This document shows, in pieces, positions 1 to 6,833 of a stretch of DNA of 11,938 nucleotides; within the stretch, counting starts at the first letter, position 1, and every line of letters starts with the position of its first letter. The notes under the pieces were generated by a model. The model did no database searches, had not been told where the DNA came from, and saw only the letters and a list, made by a program, of their open reading frames with translations. A program made the translations under genes and the position numbers. Where the stretch lies: NCBI GenBank assembly GCA_017631725.1, contig JAGBSS010000070.1, positions 1-11,938 on the forward strand. Reading direction: 5' to 3'. The DNA comes from Clostridia bacterium (GTDB lineage Bacteria; Bacillota; Clostridia; Christensenellales; Borkfalkiaceae).

Positions 1-317
1 CCTTGATATGCAAAAGAAGAATCTATATATCTATCTGAAATAACAAGTTCGCCACGGTTTAAGGCAGGCTCTATAACCTCTTTTAAAAGTTGCGCTCTTG
101 CCGCTGCGTATAAAAGTGCTTCACACTCATCTGTCATTTTTTCGTTATCTTTATCTAAAATAATGTTTCTAATTTTTTCAGAAATTTCCGTTCCGCCCGG
201 TTCTCTCGTTAAAAGATATTTAATGCCGTTGTCTTCTAAATACTTGCAGAACATATTAAGTTGTTTAGATTTTCCAACCCCTTCAGGTCCTTCAAACGTA
301 ATAAACTTACCTTTCAT
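1..317 (-). CDS. tmk: Thymidylate kinase, 3' part beyond window edge
   Basis: Phosphorylates dTMP to dTDP with ATP in the cytosol, a required step of dTTP synthesis. About 105 N-terminal residues are visible. They show the P-loop EGPEGVGKS (residues 9-17), the LTREPGGTE motif typical of bacterial Tmk (about 36-44) and SDRYIDSSFAYQG near the edge, which carries the DRY/F substrate-site motif. The ATG at 315-317 lies 11 bases inside the end of the upstream decarboxylase gene, so the two are probably translationally coupled. It is the last visible gene of the greA operon. The same pairing of a YaaO-type decarboxylase with tmk is known in Bacillus subtilis. One oddity: the residue after the Walker A serine is lysine (position 18), where threonine is usual. 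Family assignment is secure; the C-terminal half, including the LID, is outside the window. Confidence 0.95.
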   Translation of the reverse strand, partial: MKGKFITFEGPEGVGKSKQLNMFCKYLEDNGIKYLLTREPGGTEISEKIRNIILDKDNEKMTDECEALLYAAARAQLLKEVIEPALNRGELVISDRYIDSSFAYQ

Positions 318-1626
318 CTTTTTCACCAACTATTCTAATTTTCCCGTTTTCCAAACCGAAAACGTTTTCCCCTTTTAAAAGTTGTATTATTTCAAAAGAA
401 ATTTCTTCCCCCGCCGTTATTTTTGGAGTGCACGGCGGAAAAACTCCAACGTCACAGGCACTTACTTTGCCAATTGCATTATCTATTTCTACCAACTTAA
501 ACGGGCCATTTATCGCCGTTAAATAAGGCATTTTTCTATCTAATAAAACTTGCACTTGCTTGCCCTCTATCTGGCTTTTTTCTATGCTTTTTAATGCCTT
601 ATAAAGCCTTGAATAATCTTTTTTAAGGTTAAAAGGCGAAAACATAAATAATGCAACGTTTTTATTTATAAGTTCGGCATCTACTCTGTATTTTTTAAGG
701 GCAAACCTTAATTTTTCTACACTTATTCCACTTTTTGCTAAAAGAACGTTTAACTTTAACTTGTCCTGAAAAATTTCCGTTTTAATGCCAATTTTATTTA
801 ACTTTTCGGCTAAACTTAACACTTTATTTTCAGCATTTAGGTATAACTTATAATTTAAATTAAAAAATTTAAATCCGTACTCTACAGATGCAAGCGTTGG
901 ATAACTTGGGCTAGAAGTAGAAAAAGTTTCCGCCCCACTTTCTACCAAGTTTACAAGGTTTTCATTTTTCACAAAAATTATTGCACCTTGGTTTAACGTT
1001 AAAAGTGATTTATGCGCCCCGTCTACCCAAACGTCTGCAAAATTGCCTGCATAAAAATCTTTTAAATATAAATGTGCGCCGTGTGCGTTATCGCATAACA
1101 AAAGTTTATTATGCTTTAAACAAACATTTTTAACTTCGTTTAAACAAGCACTTTTTCCAAAGTAATCTATTCCGTTAAGTAAAACGCCAATTAACGAACT
1201 ATTATTTTCAAACGACTTTTCAAGTTCTTTTGGACAAATATCACTAAAGGAATTTTGGCTTTCTAAAATTATAGGCTCTATACCAAAAATTTTTAAGCCC
1301 GAATAAACGCTTTTGTGTGAGTTTTTGCTAATAACAAGTTTGTTGCCAAAATTTTTCACAGCACTTATCATAGAAAGAATTCCACAAGTTGCCCCATCTG
1401 ATAAAATTCTACAAAAACTTGCATTAACACTTTTTGCAAGGTCTTTTTCCGCACTTTTTACTGCCGAAAAGATATCAAGTTCTTCTACTTCGGTAAAATC
1501 TAAACGGGAAAGACTTTTAAAAAGAAAATTTCTCCCCTTATGCCCCGGCATGGATAACCTTGCCGTTTTTTTTGTGGAATATTTTTTTATTGCAGAATAA
1601 ATTTCCGCATTTAAAACCTTACGCAT
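307..1626 (-). CDS. YaaO-like Orn/Lys/Arg decarboxylase family PLP enzyme
   Basis: A fold-type I PLP enzyme of the Orn/Lys/Arg decarboxylase major family, expected to decarboxylate a basic amino acid in the cytosol. With ATG at 1626 it has 439 residues. Visible landmarks are the N-terminal MPGHKG motif (26-31), SDGATCGI (77-84) at the cofactor phosphate region, NSHKSV (102-107), CDNAHGAH (178-185) with Asp179 expected to hold the pyridine nitrogen, and DGAHKSL (202-208) with Lys206 as the likely Schiff-base lysine. The C-terminal domain has VFPPCTPKITAGE, comparable to the PPGxPxxxPGE signature. A TTG at 1644 would add six residues but has no ribosome binding site. The ATG overlaps the preceding gene by 8 bases. 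Neighbouring tmk matches the B. subtilis yaaO-tmk arrangement. The substrate (arginine, lysine or ornithine) cannot be decided from motifs alone. Confidence 0.88.
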   Translation of the reverse strand: MRKVLNAEIYSAIKKYSTKKTARLSMPGHKGRNFLFKSLSRLDFTEVEELDIFSAVKSAEKDLAKSVNASFCRILSDGATCGILSMISAVKNFGNKLVISKNSHKSVYSGLKIFGIEPIILESQNSFSDICPKELEKSFENNSSLIGVLLNGIDYFGKSACLNEVKNVCLKHNKLLLCDNAHGAHLYLKDFYAGNFADVWVDGAHKSLLTLNQGAIIFVKNENLVNLVESGAETFSTSSPSYPTLASVEYGFKFFNLNYKLYLNAENKVLSLAEKLNKIGIKTEIFQDKLKLNVLLAKSGISVEKLRFALKKYRVDAELINKNVALFMFSPFNLKKDYSRLYKALKSIEKSQIEGKQVQVLLDRKMPYLTAINGPFKLVEIDNAIGKVSACDVGVFPPCTPKITAGEEISFEIIQLLKGENVFGLENGKIRIVGEKDER

Positions 1627-2614
1627 AAAAACTAAAACTACCAAAAGAAGAAACTATATAATCTACAAAAGTTATTGCTTCAAATTGGAAAAAAGGTTGA
1701 TCTTCGTAATAATCAAAAATAATTAAAACGGTGTTTTCCGACGTTGTGGTGTTAGAGTTTGTCAAACGGAAAAAGTCTTGAGTATTATATTTTCCACCCG
1801 TAAGTTTAACTAAATTAAGCCCGTATCTAAGAGTAGTGGTGTTATTATATGCTTCTTCATACTCTGCTTTTTCGCTTTCACTTGCCGAATTTAAAGATTG
1901 CTCGAACCTTCTGTATTTATAAAAAACTTTATCATTTTCTGGCAAGGTGTTATCGTATTCTAAAAGTAAACTTAACCTTTTAGTTGCGTTTGCAAGGTCT
2001 TCTAACCTTTGCATTTCTTTTTTAAAGCCTTCTCTTTTTTGTTCTTTAGTTCTAAATCTATTGTCGTTTTTAACACGATTTAAAAACTCCGTTTCCATTT
2101 TTTCTATGCTAAAATTAGAAAAATTTAACGGGTCTTGACCTTGTTCTACGTATTTAGAAAGATATGCTTTTGCATCAGAAACAAGTTTATCATAATCGTA
2201 AGTTAAAAAGCCGTCTATAATGCTGTCAACTTGGCTTGTAGTGTATTCTTGCCCTTCTTTACTATTTCTTTTACTAGAAGAAAACATTGCATCGCCGTCT
2301 ATACCCTTAACCAAGGTTATAAACTGTTCGTAATTTTCTAACAAATAAGTTGGCTCTACTTTTTGAATTCCGTAACTGAAAATTTGATCGCCATCGTTAT
2401 CCGTTAAAAGTTGATTATTAAACGTTGCAAAATTATCGTAAGAAACGTTTATATCGTAATAGTAATAAAAAGATTCTTCTCTAGAAAGTTTAACGCTTCC
2501 AAAAGCAAATAAAAGTTCCCATGCCAAAATCGCCGCAACTGCGACGATTATAAGGGTTATCCAACTATAAGCCATAAAACTTGATAGCCTTGCTTTTGTT
2601 ATTTTGTTATCCAT
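1619..2614 (-). CDS. Unrecognised membrane-anchored protein in the greA-lysS operon
   Basis: I do not recognise this 331-residue protein. A short basic N-terminus (DNKITKARLSS) is followed by one hydrophobic helix at about residues 14-38 with no obvious signal-peptidase site. It is therefore most likely an N-in single-span anchor with an outside domain of about 290 residues. That domain begins with a tyrosine run (SFYYYYD), is acidic and polar, contains a highly charged, probably helical or coiled-coil stretch at about 165-240, and ends with an aromatic-rich tail. No catalytic motif is apparent. The start codon lies three bases after the lysS stop with no good ribosome binding site, and the stop overlaps the decarboxylase start by 8 bases. 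It is therefore transcribed, and probably translationally coupled, with housekeeping genes. Base composition looks like that of its neighbours, with no sign of recent transfer. Confidence 0.75.
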   Translation of the reverse strand: MDNKITKARLSSFMAYSWITLIIVAVAAILAWELLFAFGSVKLSREESFYYYYDINVSYDNFATFNNQLLTDNDGDQIFSYGIQKVEPTYLLENYEQFITLVKGIDGDAMFSSSKRNSKEGQEYTTSQVDSIIDGFLTYDYDKLVSDAKAYLSKYVEQGQDPLNFSNFSIEKMETEFLNRVKNDNRFRTKEQKREGFKKEMQRLEDLANATKRLSLLLEYDNTLPENDKVFYKYRRFEQSLNSASESEKAEYEEAYNNTTTLRYGLNLVKLTGGKYNTQDFFRLTNSNTTTSENTVLIIFDYYEDQPFFQFEAITFVDYIVSSFGSFSFYA

Positions 2615-2617
2615 AAA

Positions 2618-4120
2618 CTATTTTTTTACAGGTTTCATTGTTGGGAATAGAATAACGTCTCTAATAGAAGCGCTATCGGTTAAAAGCATAACCAACCTGT
2701 CTACGCCAAAACCTAAACCGCCTGTTGGTGGAAGACCATATTCAAGAGCCGTGACAAAATCTTCATCTACCCTTGCATCGTTTCCGCCTTTAGCACGTTT
2801 TTCTGCAACTTGTTTAACAAACCTTTCTTTTTGGTCTATTGGGTCGTTAAGTTCAGAGAAGGCATTTCCCATTTCCCTTGCGTAAATAAAGTATTCAAAC
2901 CTTTCTGTAAATGCAGGATTAGATGGCTTACGTTTAGCAAGTGGAGAGTTTTCCACAGGGTAATCGTAAATAATTGTTGGTTGAATAAGGTTGTCTTCTA
3001 CATATTTGTCAAAGAACGCAATTAAAACGTGACCTTTGGTTGCGTTTTTACCTTCTTCTACTTCTACGCCCATTTTATCTGCAACAGCACGAGCGTCTTC
3101 ATCTGTAGCCCAATCGTTATAATCTACACCTGCGTATTTTTTAACGGCTTCTACCATGGTAAGTCTTTCCCACTTTTTGCCCATATCGATTTCAATGCCT
3201 TGGTAAGTGATTTTATCAGTACCTAAAACGTTTACCGTTATCGTTTTATACATATCTTCAATTAAATTCATCATATCGATGTAATCGCTATATGCTTGAT
3301 ACATTTCAACGGTGGTAAATTCTGGGTTGTGAGAACGGTCCATACCTTCGTTTCTGAAAATTCTGCCAACTTCGTAAACCTTGTCAAAACCGCCAACTAT
3401 TAAACGTTTTAAATAAAGTTCCGTTTCTATTCTTAAATACATATCAATGTCTAAAGCATTGTGATGCGTTTTAAAAGGTCTTGCAGCAGCACCAATTTCA
3501 AGTGGTTGTAATACCGGGGTATCAACTTCTAAATAGCCAACTCCGTCTAAATATTTTCTAATTTCAGACATAATTTTAGAACGTGCTATAAAAGTACGTT
3601 TAACTTCTGGATTGGCAATTAAGTCTATTTCCCTTTGGCGATATCTCGTGTCTTCATCTTTTAATCCGTGATATTTTTCTGGAAGTGGAAGTAAAGATTT
3701 AGATAAAAGTTCTACGCTTTCTGCGTGAACGGAAACTTCACCCGTGCGAGTTTTAAACACCCTGCCGGTAATACCAATAATGTCGCCAATATCGTATTCT
3801 TTAAATTCTAAATAAGAATCGCCTAAATCGTTAATAGAAAGATAAGACTGAATAGTTCCCTTTCCGTCTAAAATAACGGCAAAAGATGCCTTACCCATAA
3901 TACGCTTAGAAATAAGCCTACCTGCAACGCCAACCGTTTTGCCTTCGTAATTTTCATAATCGTCTTTAACGTCTTGGCTGTACGCATCTCTATCGTATCT
4001 AACTTTTTCAAATGGGTTTTTGCCACTTGCAACAAGATTAGAAAGTTTTTCCCTTCTAACCCTTAAAATTTCGTTTAAATCTAATTCTTCGTTTATAACG
4101 TTAACGTTGTTGTTTTCCAT
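2618..4120 (-). CDS. lysS: Lysyl-tRNA synthetase, class II
   Basis: Charges tRNA-Lys with lysine. The 500 residues match the usual length of bacterial class II LysRS. An N-terminal OB-fold anticodon-binding domain spans about 60-135 (TVGVAGRLISKRIMGKASF onward). The catalytic core follows, with GAAARPFKTHHNALD (210-224), motif 2 FRNEGMDRSHNPEFT (255-269), ENSPLAKR (390-397), MGNAFSELNDP (417-427) and motif 3 GGLGFGVDRLVMLL (467-480), ending SIRDVILFPTMKP. The start ATG lies 13 bases after the greA stop, with AAAAGG over the greA stop codon as ribosome binding site. Adjacency of greA and lysS is common in Clostridia. No T-box leader is present, so expression should follow the greA promoter. 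Identification is certain. Confidence 0.98.
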   Translation of the reverse strand: MENNNVNVINEELDLNEILRVRREKLSNLVASGKNPFEKVRYDRDAYSQDVKDDYENYEGKTVGVAGRLISKRIMGKASFAVILDGKGTIQSYLSINDLGDSYLEFKEYDIGDIIGITGRVFKTRTGEVSVHAESVELLSKSLLPLPEKYHGLKDEDTRYRQREIDLIANPEVKRTFIARSKIMSEIRKYLDGVGYLEVDTPVLQPLEIGAAARPFKTHHNALDIDMYLRIETELYLKRLIVGGFDKVYEVGRIFRNEGMDRSHNPEFTTVEMYQAYSDYIDMMNLIEDMYKTITVNVLGTDKITYQGIEIDMGKKWERLTMVEAVKKYAGVDYNDWATDEDARAVADKMGVEVEEGKNATKGHVLIAFFDKYVEDNLIQPTIIYDYPVENSPLAKRKPSNPAFTERFEYFIYAREMGNAFSELNDPIDQKERFVKQVAEKRAKGGNDARVDEDFVTALEYGLPPTGGLGFGVDRLVMLLTDSASIRDVILFPTMKPVKK

Positions 4121-4133
4121 TTTTTAATGCCTT

Positions 4134-4598
4134 TTAATAAACTTTTTTTACTGTGATATTTAATACGCCAGAAGGAACGGTAACTGTAAGAACGTCTCCT
4201 GCTTTTCTACCTAAAAGAGCGTTGCCAACGGGTGATTCGTTAGAAATTCTGTCCTTTTCAACGTCTGCTTCGGTTGTGCCAACAATTTCACAAGAATATT
4301 CTTCTTTAGTGTCGTTGTCGATAAAATCTACCTTGCTACCAAGAGAAACAGGGCCGTCTTTAGAATTATTTTCAATAATAACAACGTTTTTAAGTTTTTC
4401 TTCTATTTCTATAATTTCGCCTTCTATCATGCCTTGTTCGTTTTTAGCAGCATCGTATTCAGCGTTTTCAGAAAGGTCGCCAAATTCTCTTGCGGTTTTA
4501 ATTCTTTCCGTAATTTCTGCACGTTTTTGTACTTTTAAATATTCAAGTCTTTTTTCAAGTTCTTCTTTACCTTCTTTGGTAAGTATTACTTCTGCCAT
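4134..4598 (-). CDS. greA: Transcription elongation factor GreA
   Basis: Binds the secondary channel of RNA polymerase and stimulates cleavage of backtracked RNA. It has 154 residues, the normal length. An N-terminal antiparallel coiled coil (about 1-75) has the tip sequence REFGDLSENAEYDAAKNEQG, in which Asp41 and Glu44 are the acidic residues that position the catalytic metal. A C-terminal FKBP-like domain follows (SLGSKVDFID, then the family signature SPVGNALLGRKAGD). The start is fixed by a strong GGAGG eight bases upstream of the ATG. It is the first gene of the leftward operon and is read from a near-perfect promoter about 50 bases upstream. Confidence 0.98.
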   Translation of the reverse strand: MAEVILTKEGKEELEKRLEYLKVQKRAEITERIKTAREFGDLSENAEYDAAKNEQGMIEGEIIEIEEKLKNVVIIENNSKDGPVSLGSKVDFIDNDTKEEYSCEIVGTTEADVEKDRISNESPVGNALLGRKAGDVLTVTVPSGVLNITVKKVY

Positions 4599-4651
4599 AT
4601 AAGGGCCTCCTATAAAATTGCGATAATACGCTTATTATTTAAAGTTTAATA

Positions 4652-4680
4652 ATTATAATATAATATTAAGAATTTGTCAA
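4652..4680 (-). promoter_or_regulatory. Sigma-A promoter of the greA-lysS-tmk operon
   Basis: On the minus strand, TTGACA (4675-4680) is followed by exactly 17 bases and TATAAT (4652-4657). Both hexamers match the consensus. Transcription should start near 4645, giving a leader of about 46 bases before greA. That is too short for a T-box or other large riboswitch. Confidence 0.88.
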
Positions 4681-4751
4681 CTTTGTAAAAGATTTCTACC
4701 ATATTTTTAATGCGTTTTATGACATTATGCCATAAAATAAAAAATTCCCTA

Positions 4752-4779
4752 TTGACTTTTTTAAAATTAATGGTAAAAT
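4752..4779 (+). promoter_or_regulatory. Orphan rightward promoter
   Basis: TTGACT (4752-4757), a 16-base spacer and TAAAAT (4774-4779) preceded by TG at 4771-4772 form an extended -10 promoter facing right. There is no rightward gene downstream before the terminator at 4827-4861, so it would yield an RNA of about 75 bases. An overlapping TATAAT at 4779-4784 has no matching -35. Confidence 0.5.
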
Positions 4780-4785
4780 ATAATT

Positions 4786-4861
4786 GTAAATAGAACTTTT
4801 TAGGGGATTTCCGAATAATATATGATAAAAAAACGGCCACGCATTTGCGTAGCCGTTTTTT
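4786..4861 (+). ncRNA. Candidate short RNA ending at a terminator
   Basis: This is inferred only from a plausible rightward promoter (4752-4779) and an intrinsic terminator hairpin ending at 4861. The RNA would carry about 40 unstructured bases including AGGGGA (4802-4807), then the hairpin. I recognise no known RNA family. The alternative is that the promoter is fortuitous and the hairpin serves only the leftward minigene. Confidence 0.25.
4827..4861. terminator. Bidirectional terminator after the DUF1540 gene
   Basis: ACGGC (4833-4837) pairs with GCCGT (4852-4856). Inside are one C-A mismatch, then ACGC/GCGT, and a loop of four bases. Seven A flank the left side and six T the right, so it can work in both directions. 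It lies 8 bases past the stop of the leftward cysteine-rich minigene. Confidence 0.85.
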
Positions 4862-4869
4862 CCTTTTTG

Positions 4870-5016
4870 TTATTCTCTTTCTTGGTAAGAACCACAACAA
4901 GTGCAAGTATCTCCGCAACCACAGGTCACTTTTATGCACTCTAATTGGCAATTGCAACCTTCTGCGTTGTGCTTGCATTTTTCTACGTCACATTTAATTG
5001 AATAATTTCTGTTCAT
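4870..5016 (-). CDS. Small cysteine-rich DUF1540-type protein
   Basis: A 48-residue protein beginning [17 protein letters not shown]. It has ten cysteines (9, 14, 21, 23, 27, 32, 34, 38, 40, 41), spaced as C-x4-C-x6-C-x-C-x3-C followed by I-x-V, which fits the DUF1540 family of short cysteine-rich proteins common in Clostridia. The function of that family is not established; metal binding is the natural inference. The gene is supported by AAGGAG six to seven bases upstream of the ATG (5014-5016), a stop at 4870-4872 and a terminator directly after. A TATACT at 5057-5062 could be its -10, but the -35 is poor. It lies divergent from rplI. The many cysteines and the stand-alone unit argue against a chance open frame. 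Confidence 0.85.
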   Translation of the reverse strand: MNRNYSIKCDVEKCKHNAEGCNCQLECIKVTCGCGDTCTCCGSYQERE

Positions 5017-5073
5017 ATTCTTCTCCTTTTTAGTTATTATTTACCTTTAAGAAAAAAGTATACCTTTTATAGA

Positions 5074-5102
5074 TTGACAAATTTACCTTTTTATTTTACA
5101 AT
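5074..5102 (+). promoter_or_regulatory. Sigma-A promoter of rplI
   Basis: TTGACA (5074-5079), a 17-base spacer and TACAAT (5097-5102). The start of transcription is expected near 5109, only about 13 bases before the rplI ATG. The AAGGAG ribosome binding site would therefore lie almost at the 5' end of the message. Confidence 0.88.
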
Positions 5103-5121
5103 AAAAAAAAGGAGATTTATT

Positions 5122-5562
5122 ATGAAAGTTGTTTTACTTAAAGACGTTAAAGGCTCTGGAAAAATGGGCGATATTATAGAAGCAAAAGATGGTTTTGCAA
5201 GAAACTTTTTAATTAAAAACGGGCTTGCTAAAGAAGCCGATGCGCAAGCAATGTCCGAACATAAAAACAAAAAAGAGGCAGAAGCTTTTCACCGTGCAGA
5301 ACTTTTAAAAGCCAATAAAGAGTTAAGGGAAAAGTTAGATGGTAAACAAGTTACCCTTCAAGTTAAAGGTGGGGAAAGCGGTAAATTTTTCGGCAGTGTC
5401 ACAAGCCGTGAAATTGCAGATAAGCTTTTTGAACTTGGCTTTAATATCGATAAGAAAAAAATTGTTTTAAAAGAAAATATTAAAGTTCAAGGTGCATACC
5501 CTGTTACCATTAAAATTTCTCCAGAAGAAACTGCAAAAATAACAGTAAACGTTATTAACTAA
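5122..5562 (+). CDS. rplI: 50S ribosomal protein bL9
   Basis: A protein of the large ribosomal subunit that binds 23S rRNA near the L1 stalk base. It has 146 residues, the normal length. The N-terminal domain begins [17 protein letters not shown] and contains the family signature region [14 protein letters not shown] (23-36). A long connecting helix rich in Lys, Glu and Ala follows (about 41-75), then the C-terminal domain ([16 protein letters not shown] and onward). The start is the ATG at 5122, preceded by AAAGGAG. An in-frame extension to 5074 would run through the promoter and is not used. It stands alone, convergent with tyrS, rather than with rpsF/rpsR or dnaB as in many Bacillota. Confidence 0.97.
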   Translation: MKVVLLKDVKGSGKMGDIIEAKDGFARNFLIKNGLAKEADAQAMSEHKNKKEAEAFHRAELLKANKELREKLDGKQVTLQVKGGESGKFFGSVTSREIADKLFELGFNIDKKKIVLKENIKVQGAYPVTIKISPEETAKITVNVIN

Positions 5563-5575
5563 TCTAAACAGAATT

Positions 5576-5604
5576 AAAAGCACGCTTTTTAGCGTGCTTT
5601 TTTT
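5576..5604. terminator. Terminator between rplI and tyrS
   Basis: AAAAGCACGC (5576-5585) pairs with GCGTGCTTTT (5592-5601) around a short T-rich loop, followed by a run of T to 5604. It is strong for rplI. In the leftward direction it starts just after the tyrS stop, but with only a short T tract (TTTT, then AATT). Confidence 0.9.
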
Positions 5605-5606
5605 AT

Positions 5607-6830
5607 TTATTTTAATATTGCTTTGTGGAAAACTTTTTTACCTTTTTTAATAATTGCGCCTTTTGTTAAATCATCTTTACTAACTTTAAACGCAAAGTCG
5701 GAAACCTTTTCTTCGTTAAAGGTAACGCCCCCTTGGGATATTAAACGTTTTGCTTCGCCTTTGCTTTGGCAAAGTTTACACATAACCATAAGGTCAGATA
5801 AATAAATTCCACCGTCTACTAATTCACCTTCACTAATTTCGGTAGTTGGTGCGTTTTCATCAGCCCCTTTACCGCTAAATAATGCACTTGCAGTTGCTTT
5901 TGCTTTGTCTGCTTCTACACTTCCGTGAACTAAACTTGTCAGCTCGTATGCTAAAATTTCTTTCTTTTCGTTAATTCTTGCTCCGTCCCACTTTTCCATT
6001 TCTTGTAACGTTTCAAGTGGAATAAAGGTAAGCATTTTTAAACACTTATCAACGTCGGCATCGTCTACGTTTCTCCAATATTGATAGAACTCAAACGGAG
6101 TGGTTTTATTTGGGTCTAACCATACTGCACCTTTTGCCGTTTTGCCCATTTTTTTGCCTTCACTATTTAATAAAAGGGTAATTGTCATTGCGTAAGCATC
6201 TTTGCCACGTTTTTTTCTAATAAGTTCAGTGCCACCAAGCATATTGCTCCATTGGTCGTCTCCACCAAACTGCATATTACAACCATAATTATCGGAAAGA
6301 TATAAAAAGTCGTAACTTTGCATAATCATATAGTTAAATTCTAAAAAGGAAAGCCCTTTTTCCATACGTTGTTTATAACACTCTGCACGGAGCATATTGT
6401 TAACAGAGAAACAAGCGCCAACGTCTCTTAAAAGGTCAACGTAGTTAAGTTTTAAAAGCCAATCGGCATTGTTTACCATAATTGCTTTGTCTTCGCCAAA
6501 CTCTATAAACCTTTCCATTTGCTTTTTAAAGCAGTTGCAGTTGTTTTGAATTACATCTGCAGTCATCATAGAACGCATATCCGTTCTACCAGATGGGTCG
6601 CCAATATAAGCAGTACCGCCACCAATTAAAACAACGGGGCGATTGCCTGCCATTTGCAACCTTTTCATTAAGCAAAGTGCCATAAAATGCCCAACGTGAA
6701 GCGAATCTGCCGTAGGGTCAAAACCGATGTAAAACCTTGCGTTTCCACCGTTAATAAGTTCTTTAATTTCCTTTTCGTCGGTAACTTGTGCTATAAGTCC
6801 CCTTGCAACTAATTCTTCGTAAATGCCCAT
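5607..6830 (-). CDS. tyrS: Tyrosyl-tRNA synthetase
   Basis: Charges tRNA-Tyr. The 407 residues match bacterial TyrRS. The class I signature is SLHVGH (43-48), following YIGFDPTAD (34-42). The tyrosine site shows QSYDFLYL (171-178) and GGDDQW (189-194). The second class I signature is KMGKT (227-231). A C-terminal S4 RNA-binding domain spans about 340-407 (LCQSKGEAKRLISQGGV). The ATG lies three bases after the aminotransferase stop, and AAAGGA inside the end of that gene serves as ribosome binding site. It is the third gene of the operon starting at the Lrp/AsnC regulator. There is no T-box leader in front of it or of the operon, unlike many Bacillota tyrS genes. Confidence 0.98.
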   Translation of the reverse strand: MGIYEELVARGLIAQVTDEKEIKELINGGNARFYIGFDPTADSLHVGHFMALCLMKRLQMAGNRPVVLIGGGTAYIGDPSGRTDMRSMMTADVIQNNCNCFKKQMERFIEFGEDKAIMVNNADWLLKLNYVDLLRDVGACFSVNNMLRAECYKQRMEKGLSFLEFNYMIMQSYDFLYLSDNYGCNMQFGGDDQWSNMLGGTELIRKKRGKDAYAMTITLLLNSEGKKMGKTAKGAVWLDPNKTTPFEFYQYWRNVDDADVDKCLKMLTFIPLETLQEMEKWDGARINEKKEILAYELTSLVHGSVEADKAKATASALFSGKGADENAPTTEISEGELVDGGIYLSDLMVMCKLCQSKGEAKRLISQGGVTFNEEKVSDFAFKVSKDDLTKGAIIKKGKKVFHKAILK

Positions 6831-6833
6831 TTT

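Noticed and set aside
1627..1644. TTG start adding six residues to the YaaO-like decarboxylase
   Set aside because: There is no ribosome binding site upstream, and the added residues are hydrophobic and outside the family N-terminus. The ATG at 1626 fits better.
3319..3356. LysRS motif 2 written RSHNPEFT instead of TRHNPEFT
   Set aside because: Similar variants (for example THNPEFTT in eukaryotic LysRS) exist, so it is ordinary variation rather than a defect.
4153..4602. Long rightward frame of 149 codons opposite greA
   Set aside because: It is an antisense shadow of greA, serine/leucine-rich as expected for the complement of that coding sequence, with no promoter or ribosome binding site.
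4599..4645. Possible T-box or lysine riboswitch before greA-lysS
   Set aside because: The leader from the mapped-by-eye promoter is about 46 bases and has no T-box or L-box structure.
4822..4948. Rightward short frame resembling a signal peptide (MIKKRPRICVAVF...)
   Set aside because: It begins in the terminator hairpin, is antisense to the DUF1540 gene and has a ribosome-site-like AGGGGA too far upstream. The hydrophobic look comes from T-rich DNA.
4646..4978. Leftward open frame of 110 codons overlapping the DUF1540 minigene
   Set aside because: It runs through the minigene in another frame, through the terminator and across the greA promoter. It has no ribosome binding site, and its composition is basic and low-complexity. 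The 48-residue frame has all the signals.
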